A stretch of 64,000 nt of DNA from Treponema bryantii (GTDB lineage: Bacteria > Spirochaetota > Spirochaetia > Treponematales > Treponemataceae). Position numbers and translations under genes: made by a program. This document shows, one piece after another, positions 42,518 through 51,433 of this stretch (the first letter of the stretch is position 1; the number at the start of each line of letters is the position of its first letter). A model generated the notes under the pieces. The model was not told the origin of the DNA. It saw only the letters and a list, made by a program, of their open reading frames with translations, and ran no database searches. The DNA lies in NCBI RefSeq assembly GCF_900113965.1, contig NZ_FORI01000002.1, forward strand, positions 124,001-188,000. The letters are read 5' to 3'.

Positions 42518-43300
42518 ATGCGAAGCGCAAAATTTATCGGACTGTTTGCAGCATGCGGATTTATTTTGTCCTTCGTGTCAGGTCTTTTCTCTCATTCTTC
42601 AATTCTATCCATATTAATTAAAGCACTGATTTTTGCCGTTGTCTTCGGACTGTTAGGCTTAGGAATTTCATTTATATTTAATAAGTTCCTCTCTGATGGC
42701 TCGGGCGGCGATTTTCAAAGTGACTATTCCGTTGATTCTTCAGCTGCGCCTCAGGCATCTGCTTTGGGACAAAACGTTGATATAACGATTCAGGATGAAG
42801 AATTAAAACCGAGTGAAAGTGAAAACCACTTTGTGGTTGGAGACAATCATCAGATGTTAAATGATTCTGATGTAAAGAACTCGGGAAGAAGTAGTGCAGA
42901 AAGTCAAAATTCTTCAGAAGGTTTTGTTCCATTACGAAACTTTGAAACTGTTAAGAATTTTTCCGGCAAGGAAGCTGTTATTCCAGCAGAAGCCGTTGCC
43001 GTACAACAACCTGCACCACAAGAAGCTGCTCCGGTTGAAACAGCGGAACCAGTTCCATCTTCAAATGTTGAAGTAAGCAGCAATGAAGAAGGAGGAATAG
43101 ACACTTTACCAGATATGGAAAACTTTGTTTTCAGTGAATCATCTGGCTCTGGTTCAGGGGATGATGATTCGGAATCTGGCTCAGAGTCGGATTTTGTTTC
43201 TATGGGTTCATCAAAAAAAAATAATGGACCTGCAGAAGTTCAGGATGCTGCTCTTATGGCAAAAGCAATCAGTTCTGTTTTATCAGATGAAAATTCATAA
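42518..43300 (+). CDS. Membrane protein of unknown function before fliA
   Basis: The start is the ATG at 42518 with GGGAGGAAA upstream. The 260-residue product has two TM helices in the first 55 residues (about 7-26 and 29-52) and then a long acidic, Ser- and Gln-rich disordered stretch that ends in a conserved-looking helix PAEVQDAALMAKAISSVLSDE. I know no name for it. In spirochaete motility operons a gene of this type sits between flhG and fliA, so a motility link is likely. A separate consensus promoter lies 30 bases upstream. Confidence 0.72.
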   Translation: MRSAKFIGLFAACGFILSFVSGLFSHSSILSILIKALIFAVVFGLLGLGISFIFNKFLSDGSGGDFQSDYSVDSSAAPQASALGQNVDITIQDEELKPSESENHFVVGDNHQMLNDSDVKNSGRSSAESQNSSEGFVPLRNFETVKNFSGKEAVIPAEAVAVQQPAPQEAAPVETAEPVPSSNVEVSSNEEGGIDTLPDMENFVFSESSGSGSGDDDSESGSESDFVSMGSSKKNNGPAEVQDAALMAKAISSVLSDENS

Positions 43301-43317
43301 AAAGAGGAAGAGTATAA

Positions 43318-44100
43318 ATGCCAATTAATGACGAAAAAGAAGAAGATGATCTTTGGGAAGAATTCAAAAAGACCAAATCACCAGCTCTCAGAGACAAATT
43401 TATACGGCAGTATATGCCTCTTGTAAAATATGTTGCAGGAAAAGTTGCTGTAGGACTTCCTGCGTCGGTGGAGTTTGATGATCTTGTTGGCTACGGACAG
43501 TTTGGTCTTTTAGACGCTATCAATAAATATGATCCTGCAAAAGGAGTAAAGTTTAAGACTTATGCAGTAACCCGTATCCGCGGTGCAATCTTTGATGAAT
43601 TGCGTCAGATAGACTGGGTTCCTCGTTCAGTAAGACAGAAGTCTCGAGAAATTGAAGATGCAATTGTTTCACTTGAGTCTCGTCTCGGACGTACTGCCAC
43701 AGATTCAGAAATTGCAGGCTCTTTGAATATGAGTGAAGATGAGTATCACAGAACTGTAATGAAGGTTTCTGGTACAAGTGTTCTTTCACTTAATGATGTA
43801 TGGTATGCCGGTGATGACAATGATAACATGTCTATCGGAAACAATATTGAATCGCCATCAAGTCTTAATCCGGATGTAATTGCAGAGCGCGAAGAAATTA
43901 AAAAAGTAATCGCACAGGCAATCAGTGAACTTCCGGAAAAAGAAAAAATGGTAATTGTATTGTACTACCACGAAGATCTTACATTTAAAGAAATTGGTGA
44001 GGTTCTTGAGGTTAGTGAATCACGCATTTCTCAGCTTCATACAAAAGCAAACCTGCGTCTGCGTGCAAAGCTTACAAACCTCAGAAAGGGAATTATCTAA
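43318..44100 (+). CDS. fliA: Flagellar sigma factor (FliA/WhiG, sigma-28 type)
   Basis: The 260-residue product shows sigma-70 regions 2 (KYVAGKVAVGLPASVEFDDLVGYGQFGLLDAINKYDPAKGVKFKTYAVTRIRGAIFDELR), 3 and 4 (DLTFKEIGEVLEVSESRISQLHTKANLRLR), with the RIRGAIFDELR signature of the FliA/WhiG subgroup. It directs RNA polymerase to late motility genes. No sigma-28 boxes are evident in this window. AAAGAGGAAGAG precedes the ATG. Confidence 0.94.
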   Translation: MPINDEKEEDDLWEEFKKTKSPALRDKFIRQYMPLVKYVAGKVAVGLPASVEFDDLVGYGQFGLLDAINKYDPAKGVKFKTYAVTRIRGAIFDELRQIDWVPRSVRQKSREIEDAIVSLESRLGRTATDSEIAGSLNMSEDEYHRTVMKVSGTSVLSLNDVWYAGDDNDNMSIGNNIESPSSLNPDVIAEREEIKKVIAQAISELPEKEKMVIVLYYHEDLTFKEIGEVLEVSESRISQLHTKANLRLRAKLTNLRKGII

Positions 44101-44118
44101 AAAGTAAAAATATAGAAA

Positions 44119-46086
44119 ATGGTAACGCTGGATAAAATTCGCGAAGACATGAATACTCTTCTTCAGGTAGACAAAAACCTTCACTTCGTGGAGGTTAACG
44201 CCGACACAGTTGATGAAGCTCTTGCCGATGCCGTTGTTCAGCTGGATACCAAACTTTCAAATCTTCATTATGAAGTTGTAGAAAAAGGAAGTGACGGTAT
44301 TCTTGGTCTTGGAAAAAAGCCATGGAAAATTATGGTTTACCAGGATCCTAAAACTGTTAAGAAAGCTGCAAGACTTGCCTCTGAAGGTCTGTTTGACAAC
44401 GAAGAAGAAGGCGAGGAAGCACAGATTACAAACCGCGACGGACTTTACTATATCCGTCATTTCAAATCAGATATTATGCTTAAGGTTCTCCTTCCAATTG
44501 GAGAAGGCCTTCCTATAGAACTCAAGGATGTTCTTGATGAAATTAAACGCCCAGACACAATTAACTTTGACGAAGAACTTGTTAAGAAGTGCGTAAAGAC
44601 TGGAACGGATAATGATTATCTTGTTGTCGGTTCCTTTAAGCATGTTCCTGCCGGAGACGTTGTAATTGGTGTTGAAGTTTCTAAAGATGAAATGAAAGGA
44701 AGCATTGTTGTTTCTCCTCCATCAATGAGTGGTAGTGAAGCTTCTTTTGATATGATTAAAAGAGCCATTCTCCAGCAGGGTGTCGTTGAAGCTTGTATCG
44801 AAGAAGATAAAATCAGAGAATTTGTTGATAATCCTGTATACAATAATCCTTATGAAGTTGCAGCAGCTATTGAACCTGTTGATGGTCATGATGCATATAT
44901 TTCTTACAACTTTGAAACTGACCCTAATAAGCTTAAGGCACAGGTTGATGAAGAAGGAAAGGTTGACTATAAGAAACTCAATAACATTCAGAACGTTATT
45001 GCAGATCAACCTCTTGCACAGAAGATTCCAGCAGAACGTGGAAAGGGCGGTAAGACATTGTTTGGCCGTTACCTCGAAGCAAAGAACGGAAAAGACATTC
45101 AGATTCAGCTTGGTGCCAATGTTAAACTTGACCGCGACGGCGTAACAATTAAAGCCGAAATTGACGGTGAAGTTATGCTCGTAAACGGAAAGGTAACTGT
45201 AGAGCCTGTTAAGTACCTCGACGCAGTTAATGTTAAAACCGGTGATGTTAAATTTGTCGGTACTGTCGTTATCAAAGGAAACGTACAGGAAGGCTACAAG
45301 GTTGAAGCTACCAATATTGAAGTTGGCGGAATCGTTGACAAGTCTCGCCTCGAAGCAACCGGAAATATTATTGTACGTCAGGGTGTATTCGGAAAAGGCG
45401 AAGGTTATATCAAAGCAGGTAAATCACTCTGGGCTAAGTTCATTAATGATACAACCGTTGAAGTTGAAGAAAATGTTATTGTAAATGACTCAATTGTAAA
45501 CTCTAGCGTAACTGCTATGAAGAATATTGTACTGCGCGGAAAGAAGGCACAGATTATCGGTGGACACCTTATGGCAACCGAGGAAATCTGTGCGCGTAAA
45601 GTTGGTTCTCCTGGTGGTGGTACAGAAACAATTCTTGAAGTTGGTGTAGACCCACGCGCTAAGAAGCGTCTTGAAGAACTGCAGAATATGCAGGCCAAGG
45701 CTACAAAGGAATACGAAAACTGTGACCTTGATATTCAGACCCTTGAACAGCAGAAGAAACTTCGTAAAAAACTTCCTCAGGAAAAAGAGGAAAAACTTAA
45801 GACTCTCAAAGAACGTTGTGACCAGATAAGCGAAGAACTTGAAAAGATGACTGATGAAATCAATAAGATTCAGGAACACCTTCGAGATCTTAAAGCTATC
45901 GGAAAGGTTAAGGTTGAAGGCGATGTATATGCCGGCGTTAAAATCTACATCCGCGATGTTCTCGATGAAGTTAAGATTGATACAAAGGCAGTAACCTTCT
46001 ATTACGATAAAGCTTTCAGTAAGCGCGGTCCATACGAGCCGCCTGCATTGACGGAGGACCAGCCGGATGGGTATTCAGCCGATTGA
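44119..46086 (+). CDS. FapA/DUF342 family protein with Jag_N-like domain
   Basis: The 655-residue product has an N-terminal Jag_N-like domain (about 15-80: FVEVNADTVDEALADAVVQL ... SDGILGLGKKPWKIMVY), a middle region and then the DUF342/FapA beta-helix (about 325-510) with KYLDAVNVKTGDVKFVGTVVIKGNVQEGYKVEATNIEVGG-type rungs, followed by a coiled coil (about 515-600). FapA-family proteins are motility-associated (flagellar assembly protein A) and likely polar or membrane associated. No ribosome-binding site is clear before the ATG. It overlaps the next gene by 20 bases. Confidence 0.83.
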   Translation: MVTLDKIREDMNTLLQVDKNLHFVEVNADTVDEALADAVVQLDTKLSNLHYEVVEKGSDGILGLGKKPWKIMVYQDPKTVKKAARLASEGLFDNEEEGEEAQITNRDGLYYIRHFKSDIMLKVLLPIGEGLPIELKDVLDEIKRPDTINFDEELVKKCVKTGTDNDYLVVGSFKHVPAGDVVIGVEVSKDEMKGSIVVSPPSMSGSEASFDMIKRAILQQGVVEACIEEDKIREFVDNPVYNNPYEVAAAIEPVDGHDAYISYNFETDPNKLKAQVDEEGKVDYKKLNNIQNVIADQPLAQKIPAERGKGGKTLFGRYLEAKNGKDIQIQLGANVKLDRDGVTIKAEIDGEVMLVNGKVTVEPVKYLDAVNVKTGDVKFVGTVVIKGNVQEGYKVEATNIEVGGIVDKSRLEATGNIIVRQGVFGKGEGYIKAGKSLWAKFINDTTVEVEENVIVNDSIVNSSVTAMKNIVLRGKKAQIIGGHLMATEEICARKVGSPGGGTETILEVGVDPRAKKRLEELQNMQAKATKEYENCDLDIQTLEQQKKLRKKLPQEKEEKLKTLKERCDQISEELEKMTDEINKIQEHLRDLKAIGKVKVEGDVYAGVKIYIRDVLDEVKIDTKAVTFYYDKAFSKRGPYEPPALTEDQPDGYSAD

Positions 46087-46402
46087 CCTTCAGACCATGT
46101 ACACTCAGCTTTCAAACGTCTCAAAATCTATGTCTGGAGCACAGCAGGCACAGCTCACAGAAGCTATGCAACAGCAGGGTAACATTCAGCGAAGCATGGA
46201 AAATGCCGCTAAGGTTCAGCAGACTTCAAATGAAAAAGCTGAAACAAATACTGTAAATCAGAACGGCTCAAATTCTTCCGGAGCTTACGGACAGAAAAGA
46301 CAGCAGAAAAATGAAACAAGTCAGGATGAAGATAACGAAGTAAGTCGTCCTCCAAAAAGTGACCATTCATATCTTGGAACTATAATCGATATTACGAGGT
46401 AA
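46067..46402 (+). CDS. Small polar protein of unknown function
   Basis: The 111-residue product is hydrophilic, with Gln, Asn and Ser enriched and no membrane segment: MGIQPIDLQTMYTQLSNVSKSMSGAQQAQL leads, then a lysine/glutamine-rich middle and the ending SYLGTIIDITR. It overlaps the end of fapA by 20 bases, and GGAGGACC lies before the ATG. I do not recognise it; in spirochaete motility operons such a small protein follows fapA. Confidence 0.7.
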   Translation: MGIQPIDLQTMYTQLSNVSKSMSGAQQAQLTEAMQQQGNIQRSMENAAKVQQTSNEKAETNTVNQNGSNSSGAYGQKRQQKNETSQDEDNEVSRPPKSDHSYLGTIIDITR

Positions 46403-46404
46403 AC

Positions 46405-47187
46405 ATGGCCGCATACATTGCTCTTTTTATTTCACTTGTCAGTTTAATTCTGATGATTGTAATCTTAATCCGTTTTAAAAAACTTTTTTCAACAGATGCA
46501 ATCATAGACAAAACAAAATCTCAGATGAACCGCGTTATCATGGATGTAAATAATAATGCAAACCGTGATATCGAACTTATAAATGAATCTTCCAGAAGAC
46601 TGCGTGCTCTGCTAAATGAAGCCGATAAAAAAATGGAAAACTTTCAGGAAGCAATGCAGCTCCTCAGAAACACAATTGCAGAAGCAGAAAAGACAAGCCA
46701 TAGCAACGGAAGGTCTTATTCAGGATTACAGGAATCTCAAAGATTTGCGGATATAAAACCTGTTGGACAAAAATCAAAGAAGACTACTTCAATAGATCCG
46801 GATGCTTCATTTGAAATTACCAAAAAAGCTCCTTCTCATCAGGGGTCTTTATTTGATGATCCGGAGCCTGCAACAATTTTAAAAGACGAAACATTAGTAA
46901 ACCAGGATGGTGCAGCCTATAAGGAAGTTCCGCTTATTGTAACAAAAGTTTATGATGAAGAGCCGGGGCAGGGGGGAGCAGAAAAGTCTAAGACAGAGGC
47001 TGTTCGTCAGAAAGAATCTTATCCTCCAAAAAATCCTCCGTTTTTTGCACCACCACCTCCTGCTTCAAACCGCACCCTTAAAGACAAGGTTGAAAAACTT
47101 TTTAATCAGGGAATGCAGGTGGATGATATCGCAGAAGAATTATCTTGTCCTGCCTCAGAAGTACAGTTTATAATTGATATGCTATAA
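46405..47187 (+). CDS. SwrB/DUF6115-like membrane protein
   Basis: The 260-residue product has one N-terminal TM (about 3-22), a long coiled-coil/helical region (about 30-100), a disordered Pro-rich linker and a C-terminal helix-turn-helix-like motif KVEKLFNQGMQVDDIAEELSCPASEVQFIIDML. This is the layout of SwrB/YlxL in Bacillus, which follows sigD at the end of the fla/che operon and promotes export activation. Here it follows fliA, fapA and one small gene. The link is by architecture and order, not by sequence search. Confidence 0.65.
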   Translation: MAAYIALFISLVSLILMIVILIRFKKLFSTDAIIDKTKSQMNRVIMDVNNNANRDIELINESSRRLRALLNEADKKMENFQEAMQLLRNTIAEAEKTSHSNGRSYSGLQESQRFADIKPVGQKSKKTTSIDPDASFEITKKAPSHQGSLFDDPEPATILKDETLVNQDGAAYKEVPLIVTKVYDEEPGQGGAEKSKTEAVRQKESYPPKNPPFFAPPPPASNRTLKDKVEKLFNQGMQVDDIAEELSCPASEVQFIIDML

Positions 47188-47213
47188 TCAATAAAGAATT
47201 AGGAGTATAAAAT

Positions 47214-48281
47214 ATGAAAGTTTCAAAATCAAAATTTGGAATGCTTTGTGATGGAACAAAGGTTAATCTTTTTACAGTAAAAAACGGCAATATGTCTTTT
47301 TCTTGTACAGACTACGGCTGTACAATTACCAGCATTGTTCTCAATGGAGAAAAGGGTAAAAAGACAGATGTGCTTTTAGGTTTTTCAACTCTCGAAGGTT
47401 ATCTCAATACAAAATTCTGTTTTGGCGCAATTGTAGGCCGCTTTGCAAACCGCATTGGAAAAGCTTCTTTTGCACTCGACGGAAAGAAATATGATCTTGA
47501 TAAAAATGACGGTCCAAACTGTCTTCACGGCGGTTTTGACGGTTATGACAAGATGATGTGGAAAGGAAAGATGATCGACGATGGTAAACTCTGCGGTGTT
47601 AAATTTACACGCACATCTCCAGATGGAGAGCAGGGCTTCCCTGGAAACGTTGAACTTTCAGTTACATATCTTCTTGATGAACACAATAATCTTACCTGCT
47701 ACTATACTGCAGAAACAGATAAGGCAACTCCAATCAATATTACAAACCATGCATATTTTAACCTTGCTGGTAACGGAAATATTTGTGAGCATACAGTTCA
47801 GATGAATTCAACAAAACGTCTTGAAGTAAATGCAAAACTCATTCCAACAGGAAAGCTTCTTGATGTAAAGGGAACTCCTTTTGATTTTACAAAAGAAAAG
47901 AAGATTGGAAAGGATATCAAGAATGTTGGAGTAGGTTATGATCATTGTTATGTAACTGAACTCTTTGATCCTGAAAATCCACATTGCGGTCTTCCACTTG
48001 ATGACAAAGACCTCGTTGAATTCTGTACTGTAAAAGAACCAACAACCGGAAATGAAATGACAGTATTCACAAATATGGAAGGCTGTCAGTTCTACACAGG
48101 AAACTACATAAAAGGAATCCTTGGAAAGAATGGTCGTGTTTATGATACACATGATGCTTTCTGTCTTGAAACCCAGTGTTTCCCTGATACACCAAATCAG
48201 ACTTCATTCCCAACCTGTATTCTTGAACCAGGTCAGAAAATGAAAGCTAAGACGATTTATTCCTTTACAATTAATAAATAA
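47214..48281 (+). CDS. galM: Aldose 1-epimerase (galactose mutarotase)
   Basis: GalM interconverts alpha and beta anomers of galactose and other hexoses. The 355-residue product has the family blocks GAIVGRFANRIGKASFALDGKKY, NCLHGGFDGYDKMMWKG, and NITNHAYFNLAGNG with the catalytic His, and the C-terminal GLU-type block in FCLETQCFPDTPNQ. AGGAG lies before the ATG at a somewhat long spacing. It is separate from both operons and no galactose pathway genes are near. Confidence 0.92.
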   Translation: MKVSKSKFGMLCDGTKVNLFTVKNGNMSFSCTDYGCTITSIVLNGEKGKKTDVLLGFSTLEGYLNTKFCFGAIVGRFANRIGKASFALDGKKYDLDKNDGPNCLHGGFDGYDKMMWKGKMIDDGKLCGVKFTRTSPDGEQGFPGNVELSVTYLLDEHNNLTCYYTAETDKATPINITNHAYFNLAGNGNICEHTVQMNSTKRLEVNAKLIPTGKLLDVKGTPFDFTKEKKIGKDIKNVGVGYDHCYVTELFDPENPHCGLPLDDKDLVEFCTVKEPTTGNEMTVFTNMEGCQFYTGNYIKGILGKNGRVYDTHDAFCLETQCFPDTPNQTSFPTCILEPGQKMKAKTIYSFTINK

Positions 48282-48322
48282 TACGGTATATTTGTTTAAG
48301 CGTTTAATAATTTAAACATAAG

Positions 48323-48392
48323 CGTCATTGCGAGGCGAAGCCGAAGCAATCCATATATAGATTGCCACGTCGCTTCGCTCCTCGCAATGACG
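48323..48392. repeat. Type A palindromic repeat between galM and the V-ATPase operon
   Basis: CGTCATTGCGAGGCGAAGC(CGAAGCAATC) and GATTGCCACGTCGCTTCGCT(CCTCGCAATGACG) are inverted copies around an AT-rich centre. This is the same unit as in priA. It could act as a terminator-like hairpin for galM; no T-run follows. Confidence 0.8.
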
Positions 48393-48434
48393 GAAACTCT
48401 CAAATATTTTTTACCCCCAATATAAAGTTTTTCA

Positions 48435-48462
48435 TTGAAAAACGGCATATTTGGGGTATAAT
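48435..48462 (+). promoter_or_regulatory. V-ATPase operon promoter
   Basis: TTGAAA (48435-48440), 16 bases, TATAAT (48457-48462). It gives a leader of about 33 bases that includes GAGGT before the ATG at 48502. Confidence 0.6.
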
Positions 48463-48501
48463 TATTATATTATTCTTGACGTGTATAAGTGAGGTACTTT
48501 G

Positions 48502-49122
48502 ATGGATGTACAATTGCAAGAACTGATTGATAAAATCAAAAAGGACGGCGTTGCTGCTGCAGAAAAGGATGCTGCAAAAATCATTGCAAATTCGGAGAAG
48601 AAAGCAGAAGCAATAATCGCAGAAGCGCAGTCGAAAGCTGCTGAAATTATAAAAAGTGCACAGTCAGAGACTAAGAAAATGGAGAAAGCTAGTGAGGAAG
48701 CCATCGTACAGGCAGGCCGAAATATGCTTCTTTCATTCAAAGATGCTCTGGTAGGAGAGCTTGACGGCCTTATTCAGGAAGGCACTGAAAAAGCTCTTTC
48801 TAAAGATGTTCTTACTAAGCTTGTTCCAGAAACAGTAAAAGCCTGGGCTAAGAACTCTGATGCTTCAGAACTTTCAGTTCTTCTAAGTGAAAAAGATTTG
48901 AAATCTCTCGAAGCTTCCCTTAAAACTTCTCTTAAAGCCGAAATCAAAAAAGGTCTCGAGATTAAACCTGACAAGACTCTTTCTGCCGGATTCAGAATTG
49001 GAGTTAAGAACGGTGCCGCATTCTATGATTATTCTGCGGAAAGTCTCGCTGAGATGTTCTCCGCTTATCTGAATCCTAAAGTTGCAGCTCTTATGAAAGT
49101 TGCTGCAGAGGACGCGCAATAG
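48502..49122 (+). CDS. atpE: V-type ATPase subunit E
   Basis: Subunit E is a peripheral stalk component. The 206-residue product starts at the ATG at 48502 with GAGGT upstream (a TTG one codon before is less likely), and has the long N-terminal coiled coil with Ala, Glu and Lys (KKDGVAAAEKDAAKIIANSEKKAEAIIAEAQSKAAEII) and a C-terminal globular part (IKKGLEIKPDKTLSAGFRIGVKNGAAFYDYSAESLAEMFSAYL). It leads the operon. It overlaps the next gene by one base. Confidence 0.9.
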   Translation: MDVQLQELIDKIKKDGVAAAEKDAAKIIANSEKKAEAIIAEAQSKAAEIIKSAQSETKKMEKASEEAIVQAGRNMLLSFKDALVGELDGLIQEGTEKALSKDVLTKLVPETVKAWAKNSDASELSVLLSEKDLKSLEASLKTSLKAEIKKGLEIKPDKTLSAGFRIGVKNGAAFYDYSAESLAEMFSAYLNPKVAALMKVAAEDAQ

Positions 49123-49664
49123 TGGCTTATTATTATTTGGTTTCACAATTACCAAATATCTCTTCTACAGAAGGAAAGTCTGCCCTGCCTTTAAATACAG
49201 AGCAGTTCCGCGAGCTTGCTGCCCGCTTTATTTCCGAAGAAGAAAAAGCTGTGCTTGAGAAGCTTTCTTTAGTTCCTCCAATGGAACTCACTTCCACAGG
49301 CTCTGCCTTCCTGGATGTTTGGTATGAAAAAGAAAGAAACCTTCGTTGTGCGCTTGCTCAGATTCGTGCACAGAAACTCAAAAAGGACAGTGTACCGCTC
49401 CCACCTGGATGTACTGCAGATATTATTTCTGCTGCCCGTACTGCAGTTGGAATGGACAGTCCTTTGAGTGCCGAACAGTTTCTTTACGAGTACAGGTTAC
49501 GACTGCTCGATGACTTGCGTCCTTTAGATGCATTCTCAATTGATGCGGTGTATGCCTACGGCCTCAGACTTATGCTTGTTGAACGCATGAAGAAGTTTGA
49601 AGTTGAAAACGGAAAGATATCTTATCATAAGATTTACGATACGATTTTAGACGGAGATAAATAA
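49122..49664 (+). CDS. DUF2764 protein of the V-ATPase operon
   Basis: The 180-residue product starts at GTG 49122 with its first base in the stop of atpE. It has no signal or TM; typical phrases are YYYLVSQLPNISS and QFLYEYRLRLLDDLRPLDAFSIDAVYAYGLRLMLVERMKKFE. The gene position is conserved in spirochaetes between E and A. Its function is unproven, but its position suggests it replaces the C (d-like) subunit that links the rotor; that is an inference. Confidence 0.78.
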   Translation: MAYYYLVSQLPNISSTEGKSALPLNTEQFRELAARFISEEEKAVLEKLSLVPPMELTSTGSAFLDVWYEKERNLRCALAQIRAQKLKKDSVPLPPGCTADIISAARTAVGMDSPLSAEQFLYEYRLRLLDDLRPLDAFSIDAVYAYGLRLMLVERMKKFEVENGKISYHKIYDTILDGDK

Positions 49665-51433
49665 TGACTAATACTAAAGCAAAAGTAGTCGGCATCAACG
49701 GAAACATGGTCACGATTGAATTCGAAGGCTCTGTTTCTATGAATGAAGTAGGCTACGTTAATGTAGACGGAAAGAAGCTTCGAGGTGAAGTTATCCGTAT
49801 CCGCGGTAACAAAGCTCAGATGCAGATTTTCGAAATGACACAAGGTATTAAAGCCGGAGACAAGGTTGATCTGATTGGAGACCTTTTGTGTGCTGAGCTT
49901 GGACCTGGTTTGTTGGGACAGACTTTTGATGGTTTGCAGAACCCTCTGCCTCTCGTTGCAGAAAAAGCAGGCTTCTTCCTTGAGCGTGGTGTTTATGTAG
50001 ATTCACTTCCACGTGACAAGAAATGGGAATGGACACCAAGTGTAAAACCTGGAGATAAGGTTCTCCGTGGTGATCCAATCGGATCTGTTCCAGAAGGACC
50101 TTTTACACATAAGATTCTTGTTCCGTTTGATCTTCTTGGAATGTATACAGTAAAGAAGGTTGAAAAGGCTGGAGACTACACAATCGAAGATACAATTTGT
50201 GTAGTAACAGATGAAAAAGGAAAAGATCACAAACTTAAGATGGCATTCAAGTGGCCTGTAAAACGTGCCGTAGACTGCTATGCAGAGCGTCTTGCTCCAA
50301 GTGAGCCAATGGTAACACAGGTTCGCCTTATCGATACATTCTATCCTGTTTCTAAGGGTGGTACTTATTGTATCCCTGGACCTTTCGGTGCTGGAAAAAC
50401 TGTACTTCAGCATACAACCTCACGTAATGCCGACGTTGATATCGTAATCATCGCTGCCTGCGGTGAACGTGCTGGTGAAGTTGTAGAAACAATTAAAGAG
50501 TTCCCTGAGTTGAAAGACCCAAGAACTGGTCGTTCTCTTATGGAAAGAACAATCATCATTTGTAACACATCTTCTATGCCTGTTGCTTCGCGTGAAGCTT
50601 CGGTTTATACATCTGTTACACTTGCTGAATATTACCGCCAGATGGGCTTGCACGTATTGCTCCTTGCTGACTCAACTTCTCGTTGGGCACAGGCTCTTCG
50701 TGAAATGTCTGGACGTCTTGAAGAGATTCCTGGAGAAGAGGCTTTCCCAGCTTACCTCGAATCTTATATCGCAGCTTTCTACGAGCGTGCTGGTATCGTA
50801 CGCCTCCGCGACGGCAACATTGGATCTGTAACAATTGGTGGTACAGTATCTCCTGCCGGTGGTAACTTTGAAGAGCCGGTAACTCAGGCTACTTTGAAGG
50901 TAGTAGGTGCTTTCCATGGACTTTCACGTGAACGTTCAGATGCACGTAAGTATCCTGCAATTGACCCAATCATTTCATGGTCAAAATATAAATCAGTTAT
51001 CCGCGAAGACTGGGTAGCTTATGCACGCAAGGTATTCCTTAGCGGTGTTGAAGTAAACCAGATGATGAAGGTAGTTGGTGAAGAAGGTACAACAACCGAA
51101 GACTACATCGAATACCTCAAGAGCGAATTCCTTGATGCTGTTTATATGCAGCAGAACTCATTCGATGAAATTGATGCCGCTGTAAGCGTTGAACGCCAGC
51201 AGTATACTTTCGCAAAAGTTCTCAAGGTTCTTGGTTCTGATTTTGAACTCGCAGACAAAGACTCAGCACGTAACTTCTTCAACCAGATGCGTCAGAAGTT
51301 TATCGACTGGAACTATTCTTTGTGGAAGAGTGACAAGTTCAAGAAAGCAGAAAAAGACGTAGACGCTCACTTTGCTTCTGCAAACGGTAAAGTACGCGAC
51401 GAAGTAAGCGCAATGCTTAAGGATGGTGAGTAA
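49664..51433 (+). CDS. atpA: V-type ATPase catalytic subunit A
   Basis: The 589-residue product has the catalytic P-loop [20 protein letters not shown], the Walker B-type [34 protein letters not shown], and the long A-type non-homologous insertion ([32 protein letters not shown]). It is the nucleotide-hydrolysing subunit. It overlaps the DUF2764 stop at ATAATG, and the B subunit begins with its stop. Confidence 0.97.
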   Translation: MTNTKAKVVGINGNMVTIEFEGSVSMNEVGYVNVDGKKLRGEVIRIRGNKAQMQIFEMTQGIKAGDKVDLIGDLLCAELGPGLLGQTFDGLQNPLPLVAEKAGFFLERGVYVDSLPRDKKWEWTPSVKPGDKVLRGDPIGSVPEGPFTHKILVPFDLLGMYTVKKVEKAGDYTIEDTICVVTDEKGKDHKLKMAFKWPVKRAVDCYAERLAPSEPMVTQVRLIDTFYPVSKGGTYCIPGPFGAGKTVLQHTTSRNADVDIVIIAACGERAGEVVETIKEFPELKDPRTGRSLMERTIIICNTSSMPVASREASVYTSVTLAEYYRQMGLHVLLLADSTSRWAQALREMSGRLEEIPGEEAFPAYLESYIAAFYERAGIVRLRDGNIGSVTIGGTVSPAGGNFEEPVTQATLKVVGAFHGLSRERSDARKYPAIDPIISWSKYKSVIREDWVAYARKVFLSGVEVNQMMKVVGEEGTTTEDYIEYLKSEFLDAVYMQQNSFDEIDAAVSVERQQYTFAKVLKVLGSDFELADKDSARNFFNQMRQKFIDWNYSLWKSDKFKKAEKDVDAHFASANGKVRDEVSAMLKDGE

